Shown in pieces: positions 13,920-25,573 of a DNA stretch of 64,000 nt. This DNA comes from Acanthosepion esculentum (taxonomy: Eukaryota; Mollusca; Cephalopoda; Sepiida; Sepiidae), in NCBI GenBank assembly GCA_964036315.1, contig OZ038511.1:1603126-1667125 (forward strand). The letters are read 5' to 3'. Position 1 is the stretch's first letter. Each line of letters starts with the position of its first letter. Position numbers and translations under genes: made by a program. The notes under the pieces are model-generated. The model searched no databases. It was not told where the DNA came from and saw nothing but the letters and a program-made list of their open reading frames with translations.

Positions 13920-14609
13920 TTGTTCTACACATTAATGTCTCCATCTTTGTTACTTTTATTATGTTTTCAGCTGACTGATAAGTCCTTCATTCTTTCTCTA
14001 ATGCATGTTGCATCTAATATTCATCCAAATTGGTGTAGCAGCCTTTTCTATACACCTCAATACAGTAGCTTAACAAGGTTCCAGAAGTGTCAAACTCTGG
14101 TGTTTCCAAAAGAAGTTTCATTCAGTCTGACAAAAAAAACGTTTATTTTCATCAGTAACTATCCTGCTGAGGAAGGTGCTATCAGTATTGTGTAACTCAG
14201 AAACTCTTGCTCATTCATGGAGTATGTCAGATTAGGGGAATGTTTTTCACAGACCTTTGAATAGTCAAGACACTTCATTAAACAGCAACCATTACCATAG
14301 CCTCCTTAAAGGCATTCATAAAGTTTTACAGTCAAGATTCTTCTATTCACTTTAATGATAGCATTACTCTATTTGGTTTAATCTTCATTTATACTAGCAG
14401 CTTGCCTACCACTAAAGCCAGTTTCACTTTTCTCTCTAGGGTTGCTATTAACTATATGGACCCATCTCTTTACTGTGCTTATATTAAGTGTAGCCTTTCT
14501 ATAAACATTTGCTAAACTCCTGCAATTGTTTGTAGACCTTTTTCCTTCTCAAATATGGAAATCTTATAACAGCTCTTTGTTTTCTATATGTATCCAGATG
14601 GGTAGCCAT
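13920..14609 (-). pseudogene. Decayed mariner-family transposase relic
   Basis: Reading the minus strand from an ATG at 14609 gives MATHLDTYRKQRAVIRF, then, after frameshifts, STVKRWV-like and SGRQAASINED, then LSRIVTDEN. These correspond in order to the mariner start, the helix-turn-helix spacer (family STVxRWVxxFxxG...SGRPxxxxxE) and the first catalytic block (family IVTxDE). Several stops and shifts are present, and the second and third catalytic blocks were not found. No terminal repeats were identified. The plus-strand open frame within 13920-14195 is the antisense shadow of this relic. It differs clearly from the mariners at 12.7 and 15.0 kb. Confidence 0.55.
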
Positions 14610-15019
14610 TTTGAAAGAGGAATATGAGTCAAAATAGATGGTGATGACACATTTTTTTCTAGGACTTCTAGACACTTCATAGTATATTGCATTACTTTTT
14701 GACTGATGCTTATACCTTAAGAATTTTCCATATTGTTTCAGATTCTAATGTACTGAATTCTCTCTCCATATATGGTTAACTGTGTCTGATATTGTTAGCT
14801 CTCTTCACATGTTTAAATAAAGTGTGGAGAAGTGAAAGTGGAAATGCTCAATATTTGAACTTCAAACAATAATTATCTTCAAAATAGTTTTCATTTTTGT
14901 TGATAATTACAATATTGAAATATTCATTGTACAAATATTTCTTATTCTTAAAAGTGTGTGTTCAGTACAATTTTATCTTTGAATGCAACTTGAATTTGAT
15001 AACATTTTTTCAACTCTTA
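14610..15019. other. Gene-free spacer
   Basis: A+T-rich sequence up to the left terminal repeat of the next mariner. No feature was seen. Confidence 0.45.
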
Positions 15020-15049
15020 GGTCATCCCATAAGTTCTGTCCAAATTTTA
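15020..15049 (+). repeat. Left terminal inverted repeat of the mariner
   Basis: Begins GGTCATCCCATAAGTTCTGT directly after a TA dinucleotide and matches the reverse complement of 16274-16303 at nearly every position. Confidence 0.92.
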
Positions 15050-15200
15050 ACTTTTTGTTAAAATGAACGAAATTTAAAGAGTATTTTATAATGTCTAATG
15101 GAGCTGAACATTATTTTTATGTTTAGATGCATTTAAACTGATCAAATTTTATTTCAGAGAACAATAAAATTAAATTTTGTTTGATTAAAACACTGTTAAC

Positions 15201-16230
15201 ATGGAAGTACCCAAGAATCATTTGAGGCACATAATGCTTTATGAGTTCAAGAAAGGAAACCCAGCAGCCGAAGTGACTAGAAACATTCATTCAGTTTATG
15301 TAGAGGAATGTGTGAATGAAAGAACTTGCAGAAGATGGTTTGCAAAATTAAGAGGTGGAAATTTTACCCTTGAAGATGAAGATCAAGCTGGACGTCCAGT
15401 TGAGTTTGATGAAAAGCTTCTTGAAGCAGCCCTTGAAAAAAATCCTGCTTTATCAGTTGAGGAATTGGCAGTGGTTCTCAGTTCAAACTGTACAACTGTT
15501 CATCATCATTTTCTACAACTTGGAAAAGTTCCTAAACTTGGAAAATGGGTGCCTTATGAATTGTTTGAAAACAACCTCAAATCCCGTGTTGACATCTGCT
15601 CTTCTCTCCATTCTCACCAACTTGTTTCACCTTTTTTGGATAGACTTGTGACTGGTGACGAAAAATGGATCTTTTATCGAAATGTTAAGCGTCGTAGACA
15701 GTGGCTTGGTAAAGGGGACGGACCCCAGCCACAGCCGAGAAGGGAACTTCATGGGCAAAATGGTTCTTCTTTCAGTCTGGTGGGATTGCCAAGGAATAAT
15801 CCACTTTGAATTCTTACTACCTAATGCAACAATTAATGCTCAAATATACTGTCAGCAATTAGAGCGTTTGAACCAAGCTTTGAGGAAAAAAAGACCTGCT
15901 CTAGTGAATCGAAAATGGGTGATGTTTCATCAGGACAATGCGCGACCACACACAGCAAGAATCATGTCACAAATGATTGAAGAACTTTTTTGGGAGAAAA
16001 TTCCTCATCCACCTTATTCTCCCAACCTTGCTCCTTCAGACTACCATTTGTTTCGTAGCTTACAGAATCATTTGGAAGAAACAGCTTTTGTAACACAGGA
16101 AGAGGTTAAAACTGACATTTGTGAGTTCTTCAAATCAAAGCCAAAAGAATTTTACAGTAATGGAATTAGTAAGCTTGTTAATAGATGGAAGGAAGTCATA
16201 GATAATCAAGGAAAATACATTGTTGATTGA
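15201..16230 (+). pseudogene. Mariner DD34D transposase with one frameshift
   Basis: This encodes the enzyme that cuts and pastes the element, in two overlapping frames (15201-15809 and a second frame running to 16230). N-terminal helix-turn-helix: HLRHIMLYEFKKGN through RTCRRWF, then SVEELAVVL with TTVHHHFLQLGKV. Linker: WVPYEL. Catalytic blocks: VTGDEKW, HQDNARPHTA and YSPNLAPSDYHLF; 34 residues separate the last two Asp residues, the mariner DD34D spacing. The protein ends RWKEVIDNQGKYIVD, a full-length C terminus (about 340 residues in all). The reading frame changes around 15735-15760, between the first and second catalytic blocks, so no single frame spans the catalytic triad and the copy is presumably inactive. 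The start at 15201 fits family proteins beginning MEVPKNHLRHI. Confidence 0.92.
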
Positions 16231-16273
16231 ATCTGTAATTAAATGTAACATTTGGTCACTTGTTTTCTTTATT

Positions 16274-16303
16274 CAAAATTCAAACAGAACTTATGGGATG
16301 ACC
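16274..16303 (-). repeat. Right terminal inverted repeat of the mariner
   Basis: The reverse complement starts GGTCATCCCATAAGTTCTGT, the same as the left end, and then differs at a few positions. Confidence 0.92.
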
Positions 16304-17589
16304 TGATATTTTTTTGTTGTTTGAACTTGTGTTGACAGAAAAGATGAATCCTAAACTGACCAGATGTAATTTTACTTATGCACAAATATTCTGAAATTGT
16401 TTCTTTGTTACTCTTTCATGCATTTTTAAAACCTCTGTTGTGAAATACTTTTACACACCATTATAGAGTATATGTTTTTGATTGTCTGAACTCTCTTGAT
16501 TCACGCGAAACCTGCAAATGTGAGATTGTGTATAGTTATTTTCATTCCCATTTAGATGTACTTTCAAGAAGTTGATCCAAAAATTTTCAAACATTTGTGA
16601 GAGGAATTTAATTAAGATGCAATTATGTTGTTGAGGTAAATCATGCCTAAAATAACATGAAGGTAAATCAACCTTGGTTTGAAAAGACAAAAATGAAATA
16701 GGTAGGCTAATACAGATGACAAGCAGAGAGGGAATGCTATAAAAGAGAAAATGATAGGATTAATAAGGAAAGAGAAATGTCTATTTCAAAGCATATGGTA
16801 TAATTCTTTTTTGGCATGGCTAGAGGAAAATTAATCTGAAATGAAGACTAAGAAGAAAATGTATTCAATCAAAATGAAAATGCCAATCATATGGAATTAG
16901 AAGAGTTTAATAGGCAGTATTTTGAAGCATTTAAGAAAGTTTTAATATGAAAATGATAGATTCCATTGAAAAGAAAATATTACATCTAAAATACCATGTC
17001 CAGAAAACGTAAACTTCTTAACTCTATATACAACTCCCTTTCTTGACGCTTGTCAAAATTTTGTCCCATAAATTGCTTATTACAATTTCAGATTGTCAAT
17101 TCATGTAGAACTTTTTTTTTCTATTTCTCATACAAAAACTGAGACTGCTAAACCTGGGAGAGTTTGGTAATGTAGAGAATATTCTGACTCTGTATTATGA
17201 AACTCAGTAAGGAAGAAGATATCTTGTAAATTTTTGATGGTTTCTTAAACAGATTGAGTTGATGTATCTTGATCCTTTTGTTTTATATCGATGATTCAAC
17301 GGAGGAGATTTGCCATACAACAAAACAAGAGATTTACTTTTATGATCATCAAATAGACAAACTGAACAGCCATTTGTTCCTAATCAGGGAAATGTAAAGG
17401 AGGTACTGAAAAATTCTGATGACAGATTTTATGATGCAAAATACAACACTAAGAATATTACATGAATAATTTAGAGCTGAAAATGAATCAAATCATTACA
17501 GCTATATAATACCTCATATATTTAAATTATTATTCAATGGTTTTGTACATTAATATAGGATACTTGACATTCTATACTCTTTATCAGTC
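16304..17589. other. Gene-free spacer
   Basis: A+T-rich sequence with purine-rich stretches around 16680-17000. No exon, RNA gene or transposon motif was recognised. Confidence 0.45.
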
Positions 17590-18546
17590 TCTCATTCATT
17601 GATTTTGTTGATTTCTATGCAGTTTTGACTTTACTGGCAGCAGTTTTTATTGCTTCCCAGAATATTCTTTGATTCAATATTGGTTTCCATCTCATGTACA
17701 TCTCTTTTTCATGATAGACCACAAGTCTTCTATTAGATTAGTATCTGGAGAGGTTGGAGGTCATTATATTAATGTGGTATCTTTGAAATTTTTTTTGGCA
17801 AGGTGGACAACAGTCAGCTTTGCAAAATGTGAAAAGGCTTTGTCTTTCATGAATATACTCATTAGTTTAAAGCTTCTTGGATATAACTTGTAACAATCAA
17901 AACCTGTCTTGTGCAAGAATTTATAACAATTCTATGCATTTATCTTGACACCGTCATCGACCTTGAAGGAACCTATAATTTTATTCTCTACAATAAGAGG
18001 CTAAAATATTGCTCCACTTTTACCCTCTGTTGCTTTTTTTTCCTGTACTCCTTTGTCTAATACATACGTTTCTCTTTCTGGTGTTTACTTAAAGGCATTT
18101 GCTTTCATATCTTTAGCTATTATTCTTTTCTATTTACATTTGTATCAAATGCTTCAAACATTTTCTTGTTTGGCAATTCTGTTTTCTTTTCATTTTTCTC
18201 AAATGTCTTTTCTGGCATTCTTAAAACCATTTTTCTATTGTCCTTATCTTACCAACGATTTCACTTTCTTCTTTTATTGTTCTAGGATCTCTATTCATCT
18301 TTTCAAAATCTCCAACATTATGTTCCTATCACATAATAAATTTAGAGTATCTTGTTCATCTTTTGAGGTTATGTGTGTCTTATAATACATTTCAATCTTC
18401 ATATATTTTAAATTAAAAGTTAAATATCTAGAATAATACATATTTCTTTTTACAATATCCAAAAAAATCTTGAGTAAAAAGAATGCAAATAAGAACACTG
18501 AACTTTGCAAGCAAAATTTGTATGCTTTTTTAACCACAAAAGACAT
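17590..18546 (-). pseudogene. Tc1-like transposase relic
   Basis: Minus-strand translation across several frames gives, in order, a Tc1-type middle region, FTFCKADCCPPCQKK, then HINIMTSNLSRY, then EKEMYMRWKPI and IFWEAIKTAASKV. These align with the Tc1 family pattern FxFQQDxAPCHTAKK...NINxxxWPxxSPDLNPIExLWxxxKxxMY...ELWxAIxxAWxxI. The second catalytic Asp is visible in KADCC; the terminal Glu of the triad has been lost (NRR where family members have IEx). Upstream, 18053-18546 probably holds the decayed N-terminal half. No terminal repeats were found. Plus-strand frames here are antisense shadows. Confidence 0.55.
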
Positions 18547-20869
18547 TGTTATACTTCTGATTTAATAATAGATTTGAAAATTAGGAAAACTTTGAGTAAT
18601 ATTATCTTGAATATTTATTATTACATGAAATATCATCAATGATTAATTTTGATGAATATTTAATTTCAACTAGAGCTACTCATAGCACTGCCAATGTTTC
18701 ATCTAATAATAAAATTCAATATAATATTGATTAACAGTGTATTTAAAGAAAACTTAATGATGACAGTACCAATTATTCAGGAGAAATACAGAATAAGGCT
18801 AGATGGTTAGGTTTGTGCTGATGCAGCCTTTGGTTTACAGTAGAAGTTGATATATCACAAAACTAAAACAACCAACCAACCTTTGGTTTATATAGCTCAA
18901 GCAGGAAAGCTAATGTAACATTTAGGATTCCCAAAGGAAAAATGACATGCAAGTTCAAGTCTCTCAGAAAACTTTTTCTTTATTCCTAATATATACCAAT
19001 CACAAATGTTCATGGAATAACAGTCTGATTAGTTAGGATAAAAAATAACTGCAATTAAGATGAAATAAATACTAGTCCAAAATGAATAATAATTGACAAA
19101 TCTTGTTTCATCATAAAAAACAAATTATTTTTTTATTAACCAACATCAGTCATGTTGAAATAATTATAAACTACATTTATTTTTTTAAATGATGAAGAAA
19201 TCTGTATACATAAATTCATAAATATCATTGTAGATTATGTAAAAAGTGGTAAACAAGTCATGTTGGTTATACACACACACACACAACACCTCCCCTAACC
19301 TCATTGCTCAGCATCAGTTTTCACCTTCATTATAGATAACCAATAATTCTATCCTCAAGGCTACAATCACTAATGATTTGCTTTCCACTGTTGCTCTTAA
19401 TAGATCCAAACCTCTGAAGAGCCATTTCAGATAAGCAACTTCATAACTTGGAGACTAAGTTTGGTACTGAGGCTTCCTAAATAGTTGACTGAGTCATGGC
19501 ATCTTGCCAGCAGTAGACTCGAAGCATTTGAGATTTTATCTTCCAATTAGGCAACTGGGACATGAGCCTAATAGACAAGAACTTCATCACTACTTATGAT
19601 TGATAAAGTTTGAAAGCTCTGTTCTCTTGATGGTTGCCAGTTTCAGTACTTCCCACCAAAAGATAATTCAAAAATAGTCAGAATTATAGATCTATTATAC
19701 CAATCATAGGTCATTATGAACATTTTACCAATTCATTTGTGATGTGAATTTGTTGCTTTTATTGCCTTTATTCTTATCACATGCAATCTACTTCATTTCT
19801 TTCCAAATTATATAATAGAGCAAATATAAGAGCTGGAAAATCCTGTTTCTATAAACATTCACTGATTCTAATGGCAGTTATGCTTATGTTTAAAATGACC
19901 ACTTTTTTATTATCAACTCTTCTCTGAGATTTAGCTATGTAAACTGAAGAAAATACAAATTTGCTACCCAATATCAGGTTTACAAACCAAGTCAGTCTTT
20001 CTTACAAGAAAAAAAAAAAGAAACCCTGAAACCAAAGAACATTCTAATTCTATATTGCACTAAAAACTATGAGAAGAAAACACAATGAATACCAATATTT
20101 ATAAGAATATTTTGGCTTTTTCATTTTATTTGACATTTACCTTTTTATACTGTACTTTTATGAAATAATTAGAAAGATGACAATACAAATGACAAGATCG
20201 GAATGGAGGAGGAAATACGAATCAGCTGCCAGTTATAAGAGACTAGGTAGTGTGGATTAATCTTAGGTTATATTCAGTGGTTCTTAAAGAGTTTCAAAAA
20301 CAGCCAAGGCCAGACATTTAAACAACAATGAATAAGAAAAAATTATGTTTTTCATTTTTACTTTAATATCAGTAATATAATGCATTATATCTCGATTCAT
20401 CTATATCAACCTAGCTATATAGCTGCATGTTTGTTTAAAATTATATATAAGGAGATAGATTGATAGAGAGTTACATGAAGAGTTTTCTTACTTTCAGATA
20501 TTATTAATGTATCTGCCTACTTATCTATGTTCTGCCTTACAGCCTTCCTAATTTTTTTTCTATGTATATTTTTATCAGCTTCTCAAGTTATTTTAAAGGT
20601 TTCTCACCTTTTCAGACAATGTTTCAATTATATCTTTTATTGATTTTGTTTTCATATATGTGTTTGTCAGAGAAAACTATAAATTATTATTCTAAAGCCC
20701 CTCAGAAAAAGCCAAAACTGATACATAATATTTAAAATACTGAATTAGGTTTCAGAATATGTTTTCTGCAGATCCTTTATTTCATTGAGGTATTCCAAAT
20801 TCCAGCAATATTTTATCTGCCAGAACTGACTCCCTGATCTCTGAATGAATCCTCTCAGGTATTGTCAAT
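18547..20869. other. Gene-free DNA with an unidentified less A+T-rich block
   Basis: No exon or transposon motif was recognised. A block at about 19275-19660, opening with a short (CA)n run at 19271-19284, is clearly less A+T-rich than its surroundings and looks like inserted repeat DNA. Neither strand gave a recognisable coding or tRNA-like signature. Confidence 0.4.
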
Positions 20870-22450
20870 TTTATCCCAGTGAGAAAATACAAACAGAAAG
20901 CAAATAACCAGCCTTGGTTCCTGCCAGAATTTGATGCAGTAATAGCCCACTATAGCTATTACTGCCATCACTAATACAAAGAATGGTGTATTGGGACTCT
21001 TGTGACATTCAGAACTACCTGCAATCATTGCAAGAAAGTTTTAGAAAATGCAAAGAGCAGCTATGCACAGTCAATCCAAGAATGGGCTGAAAACAAAAGA
21101 TTTGGTTCTTGTGAGTTTTTGAAAATTTTGAATAAAATTCTCAATAGAAGCAAAGTATCAGTGCCAGCTATCATAAATGACCCTGAGGTTATTGCAACTT
21201 CATATGACAAGGCAAGACTTTTTGTAATGAACTTTGCCTCTAACTTTGTTAGATGATAAAAACAACCACTTACCTGACCTATATTTATATCATGGTCTTG
21301 AAAGTTTCCAGACTTATCAAAAGTCTTGACTCTAAGAAGGCCACTGGTCTGGATAAAATCCCAGTGGCATTTCTTAAGAATATCAGCCCAAAATTATCTC
21401 CAATACTGGCAAAACTGTTTAACCACTGCATAAACAAAAGATGCTTCCCAAGTCAATAGAAGGTTTCAATTGTGTCCCCTATTTTTAAGAATGAGTTGAA
21501 CATTTATGCCTGTCACAGTATCAATCCATTAGCCTCCTTAGTATCCATAACTGTCATAACTCACTAAACAATAAATTCATCATGAGGTCCATCAACCTAG
21601 ATATATCAAACACATTGGAGAAGGTGTGTTATTGTGGGCTGCTACATAAACTCTCCAGCTATGGAGTCTCTGGAAGGGCTTTCTCAATTATCAGGTACTT
21701 CCTAAGAGATAGGTACCTGAAAGTCATTATTAACAGTCAGTCATGAGATCAATGTCAATGTTCCTCAGGGTTCTTGCCTTGATCTTACCTTCTTGCTGCT
21801 CTATGTTAATGATTTGCCTGAGAATATATTCTAATTTTTAGTGAATATCTATGTGGATGACACAACAGTTTATAGGTGAACCTCCAAAGATCTGGATGAC
21901 CAGAAACTGGCAGCTCATCTCTCCTCTAACCTAACCCTGGTGGCTCAATGTGGGGAGGACTGGCTCGTAAAATTCAATATATCCAATATCAGATAAGTAA
22001 CATTTCAACATCACTAAACAGACCCTGAAATTTCAGCTCTCATGCTGGATGGGTGTTCTCTCAAGGAGGTTCCTTGCCTAGAATATCTATTGGGACTCAA
22101 GCTTTCCTCAGACCTCAAGTGGAACTAATATATACACTCTATTGCTGAAGTTGCTGGGAAAATGATCAGTTCATTGTAATACTCCAGTAATTATCTGACT
22201 CCTATGCTATACTCTTTACAAGAGCCAGATCAGATTAAAATTGGAGTATTGCTATCATATCTGGGCTGTAGTTGTACAGTTCCCACTTACCCATCTTGAT
22301 AGAATTCAAATGCATCTATGTGACCTTGTGGGTGATGAATTATTTTCCATCCTACCTAATGGCCAAGGTGATCCATATACCAGGCATTGCAAACATGCAT
22401 CTGGTGTCCACAACTGGGGGCAAACATGTGGAAGCCTAAATTACTACTAA
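20870..22450 (+). mobile_element. Jockey/CR1-like LINE, 5'-truncated, dead
   Basis: The longest copy of the window's LINE family. Plus-strand frames run through the linker before the polymerase (NQPWFLPEFDAVI, then NHCKKVLENAKSSYAQSI), the start of the reverse transcriptase (SLDSKKATGLDKIPVAFLKN, then CFPSQ), a central SYGVSG motif, the active site as NIYVDDTTVY with YVDD at 21850-21861, and the tail (YCYHIWAV...HLDRIQMHLCDLVGDELFSIL). The final FFPRTA block is missing, so the copy is broken at both ends. Stops at 21257, 21457 and many later positions plus frameshifts make it non-functional. The endonuclease domain is not visible. Confidence 0.85.
21002..21459 (+). pseudogene. LINE ORF2 fragment: polymerase N-terminal part
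   Basis: Two overlapping frames (21002-21256 and 21253-21459) keep the most readable part of ORF2. The first covers the segment before the reverse transcriptase, ending FVMNFASNFVR, similar to the AxxFAxxFASNS region of jockey-type elements. The second begins the polymerase fingers: KSLDSKKATGLDKIPVAFLKN, where family members have S(L/I)xxxKAxGPDxIP. The two pieces are one ancestral frame separated by a frameshift or stop. Confidence 0.75.
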
Positions 22451-23039
22451 ATAACAATTCATGAGAACATTTTTAGCTAGGAACTTGTTAGTAATGTCCA
22501 GTAATTAGTTAATTAACAACTATATATAATATTAGGAAGCATCTTACAATTATTGACTTATTTCCATAAATGGAAATGTACAAGGAAAGAACAAAAATAA
22601 TCTCCTCTACCATAAAATAACTAAATGCACAAGAATCACTTTATTCACCTTAAATTAAAAATTTCTAGATAATAGTGCCAAAATAATGAGTTAATTTGTT
22701 TATGCTAACTGATTACAGAAAATATAATTGTATAATACAATAAGAAAGCAATTTCAGCATTTTACAAAATCATGTATCAATAAAATCTGAAAATACTTTA
22801 CAAAAGATGTGAATTTCAGAGAAACAAAAATTTTGATATTCTTTATAAAATTTATGATTTTTGTTACATGTAGAAAATGAAGAAAATATTTATTTTGCTA
22901 TGATACAATAACAAATTTTACCAGTACACATTTTAAGAATTAAAATCGGCTTGCATTAATAAGAACACAAAATTAATAAAGAGGATAATTTGAGAAGTTA
23001 ACCAATTACATATATGTAAAAAGGGGGAAAATTGAAAAT
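22451..23039. other. Gene-free spacer
   Basis: A+T-rich sequence between the LINE and the P-element relic. No feature was seen. Confidence 0.45.
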
Positions 23040-25146
23040 AAAAGATATCTGTTATCCTTGTGGAACTTTTAGATTACCACAATCTATTTCTTTCAAAATG
23101 TCCATATTCTTGAAAATAAAAACTAATATTATTAAATATTTCTTCTGTGAGATAATCGTTTCTTGTAACATAGGCTGCTATATACAAAAGTGACATTTTA
23201 ACATCTTTAGGGATCCTAGTTTTAAGATTTGGTAAATTATCAAATGTTTGGCATCTCATTTCATCCAGCAAATGTCCACATTTTGAACAATTAAGTAAAA
23301 AGTAGTTTTAGTTTTTTTCAACATTTAAATTTTTCAATAACATTTTGAACTGTTATAAAATATGCACCTCCAGAACTTTGTATTAATTTTACAAATTGTC
23401 TGTGGTAAATTCACCACTCATAACAAAATTAAACCCACTGTTTAGCAAATATTTACAAACATCAATTAAGCCATTGTATGTAGGTTCAGTGACTAAACTA
23501 GTATCTCTTGTTAATGATTTCATTCTTTTTCCCTGTTTTTTCTTTCATTCATTTTGTCATTTTCACAAAATTAAACAGAAATAACAGATGTTCATCATCT
23601 AAATTTGATATCACCTTTTTCAGTTGATCATTTTTTTAGTGTCACCTTATATTTATTTGACACAGACAATTTCCCAAAATTTTAAGACTTTTCAATGAAA
23701 TTAACTGTTTCTGCAGTATTCTCCCCATTTAATAATGGGTGTGTTTTAATAGCAGCTACAGTTTGATTGCAAAAACTCTTAAGCAATGGGAAACATTCTG
23801 TTACTCAACAGTCTTTGAGTTTTTTCATCCCCAAAAGGCATTTTACAATTTCCCATTTTGCTGTCATATTTTTGCCTTCAGAATAAAACAGTAATTTAGA
23901 AGTAGGTTCAGTAATCCAATTATTCTGAATATTTTTAAAAAGGTGGATGTAATCAAAAGTACAAGCCATTTTTAGTTATCCAATGCTTATTAAACACATT
24001 GTCAAATTGTTTGAAAAAAGATTGATGGGTTCTGTTGTTGTCACATACAACTGCAATTACTTGACCATTTAATTGTTTGATTGCATCAACAATATATAAA
24101 TGTTTTTATATGAAAAAATTGCATCTAATTTTGCAACTGGAATCATTTTATGCAAACTTTTTTGTCCTCCATTCAAACATTTTACCATGATGCTTAATAG
24201 TGTTTTTGCTAATCCTTCAGAATTTTCAGTCAAACCAAATAAATTTCCTCCATGATATTGTAGAGCAACTTTGGCATACATGTCATCAACTAAAAGAATA
24301 CACTTTCTCTGATTTTCAGAAATTTTACTAAAAATATTACCAAGAAAATTAAAATCATCTAATTTTGAGACTTTTGATGCCAACGCTGATAATGTTCTTA
24401 TACTGGGTAACTTAAAATCATCCTGAAGTCTGTTATATAATAACTGAGATGTAGCAAAATATTCAAATGCCCTGATGGGAATATCAGAACCATACATAAC
24501 ACTAACATGTTCTTTTTAAAAAATTTTCTTGGGAATTATTAAGTTACTAAGATAATGAATTGCTTCATTGATTTGTGACCAGTGCTGTAACATTGATATT
24601 TGAATTTTTGAAAAAGAAAAAATTGTTGTATATATACCAGTATAGTAACATCTGAATCTCAAGTTTTCAAAAATTTTAATTAAAAACATTGGAATATCTT
24701 CAGTGAAAAAATCAGTAGATTGGATGAAGAACTGATTGTTTGATTTATAGCATGTAACTGCTGATACAAAATCCTGTTGCTAAATATTCGGATACAAATT
24801 TTCAAATGTGAGGATTTTGTCCTTTTCTAGAAACTGTGCCAACTCATCATTTTACAAATATTGCATAGAAGCAAAAGTTTTAGTTGTTGTTCTTGGTTTT
24901 GGTTTGATGAATGACAAATGATGAAATACTGATGGTAGCTTTCTGGGTCATACTTTACCTCTAATAACCACCATTTCATGATCAAATGGAAAATGCCTTT
25001 CATAAACAACATAATTTGTTTTTGTCAGGGGTGTTGTCTTGAGGTATAGCCATCATTCTTGCTCATTCCAGTCTTGGGGAAGATGAAGTACACAAACCTT
25101 ATCTTGGTCATCATAGTTACCACAACAACCTGTTACACCGCCATTT
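23040..25146 (-). mobile_element. P-element / THAP9-like transposase relic
   Basis: Minus-strand reading from about 25140 starts with a degenerate THAP-type zinc finger (TGCCGNYDDQDKVCVLHLP, then ERHFPFD; the cysteine that normally stands before xxHF has become Val). The body is the P-element transposase core: LPSIRTLSALASKV, then RKCILLVDDMYAKVALQYHGG, then NLFGL, LAKTLLSIMVKCLNGGQ and IPVAKLDA, then VIAVVCDNNRTHQSFFK in another frame. The C-terminal end includes IAAYVTRND (23.2 kb). P elements cut and paste DNA using GTP as a cofactor. Stops and shifts throughout show that this copy is dead. It could also be a decayed domesticated THAP gene, but no introns or conserved frame support that. 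Confidence 0.8.
24069..24497 (-). pseudogene. P-element transposase core, longest open piece
   Basis: A 142-codon open piece of the relic. Residues 30-95 carry the most family-like segment, LPSIRTL...FSKISENQRKCILLVDDMYAKVALQYHGG, matching the pattern LPSxxTL...IFxxLxxxQRxCxLLxDExYVKxxLxYHGG of THAP9/P-type transposases; the acidic pair in LVDDMY is part of the RNase H-like catalytic region. It has no proper start; the frame simply opens after a stop. The upstream and downstream family sequence continues in other frames. Confidence 0.78.
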
Positions 25147-25426
25147 TTTTACCATCTTGAAAAAGATTTTGGGGTACTGAAATTAAAAAAAATATTAACT
25201 AAACTACTATTTTGTAAAAAATTATATGGTGCTTCTAACAAGTGTATAAAAATTATATTCTAAGGTCTGGAGAGTTGGGACTTTGGAATTTAGTTTTCAG
25301 AATTTAAAATTTAAAGTTTTTATGAAAGTGGGAATCTTTTAGACCCTAACATGGATTAAGATATACCAGAATGAAGGAATTTGGAATTCAGACATGGGAA
25401 TTTTAGGGTTTGGAAAATTAAATTTT

Positions 25427-25573
25427 GGATAATCATATTTTATGGGAGTAGTGTGTGTATCGATCACCTCCTCCCCCATAAAATACGATTACCTAAACAA
25501 AATTAACCAGTTTAATATTTTTACAGTATATTTTTTAAAATTTACTGTAAAAATATTAAACTGATTAATTTTG
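25427..25573. repeat. Two tandem hairpins beside the P-element relic
   Basis: The first hairpin pairs 25427-25448 (GGATAATCATATTTTATGGGAG) with 25471-25493, with a few mismatches and a 22-base loop. The second pairs 25498-25528 with 25543-25573; the 31-base arms differ at one position and enclose a 14-base loop. They are five bases apart. They lie 280 bases beyond the 5' edge of the transposase relic. They may be rearranged transposon ends or a small foldback element; the sequence does not decide. Confidence 0.8.

Larger units (their letters stand above)
15020..16303 (+). mobile_element. Nearly complete mariner transposon
   Basis: A 1.28-kb element bounded by inverted terminal repeats of about 30 bases. 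Both ends read GGTCATCCCATAAGTTCTGT inward and then diverge slightly. The left end is preceded by TA, the mariner target duplication; the base pair after the right end reads TG, probably a mutated TA. The single transposase frame starts 181 bases inside and stops about 74 bases before the right end, the usual mariner layout. It is the best preserved element in the window and so likely among the younger insertions. Confidence 0.93.

Noticed and set aside
18053..18385. 110-codon hydrophobic frame as a membrane protein
   Set aside because: It is the antisense of a poly-Lys/Arg-rich decayed Tc1 N-terminal region; no conserved membrane protein motif.
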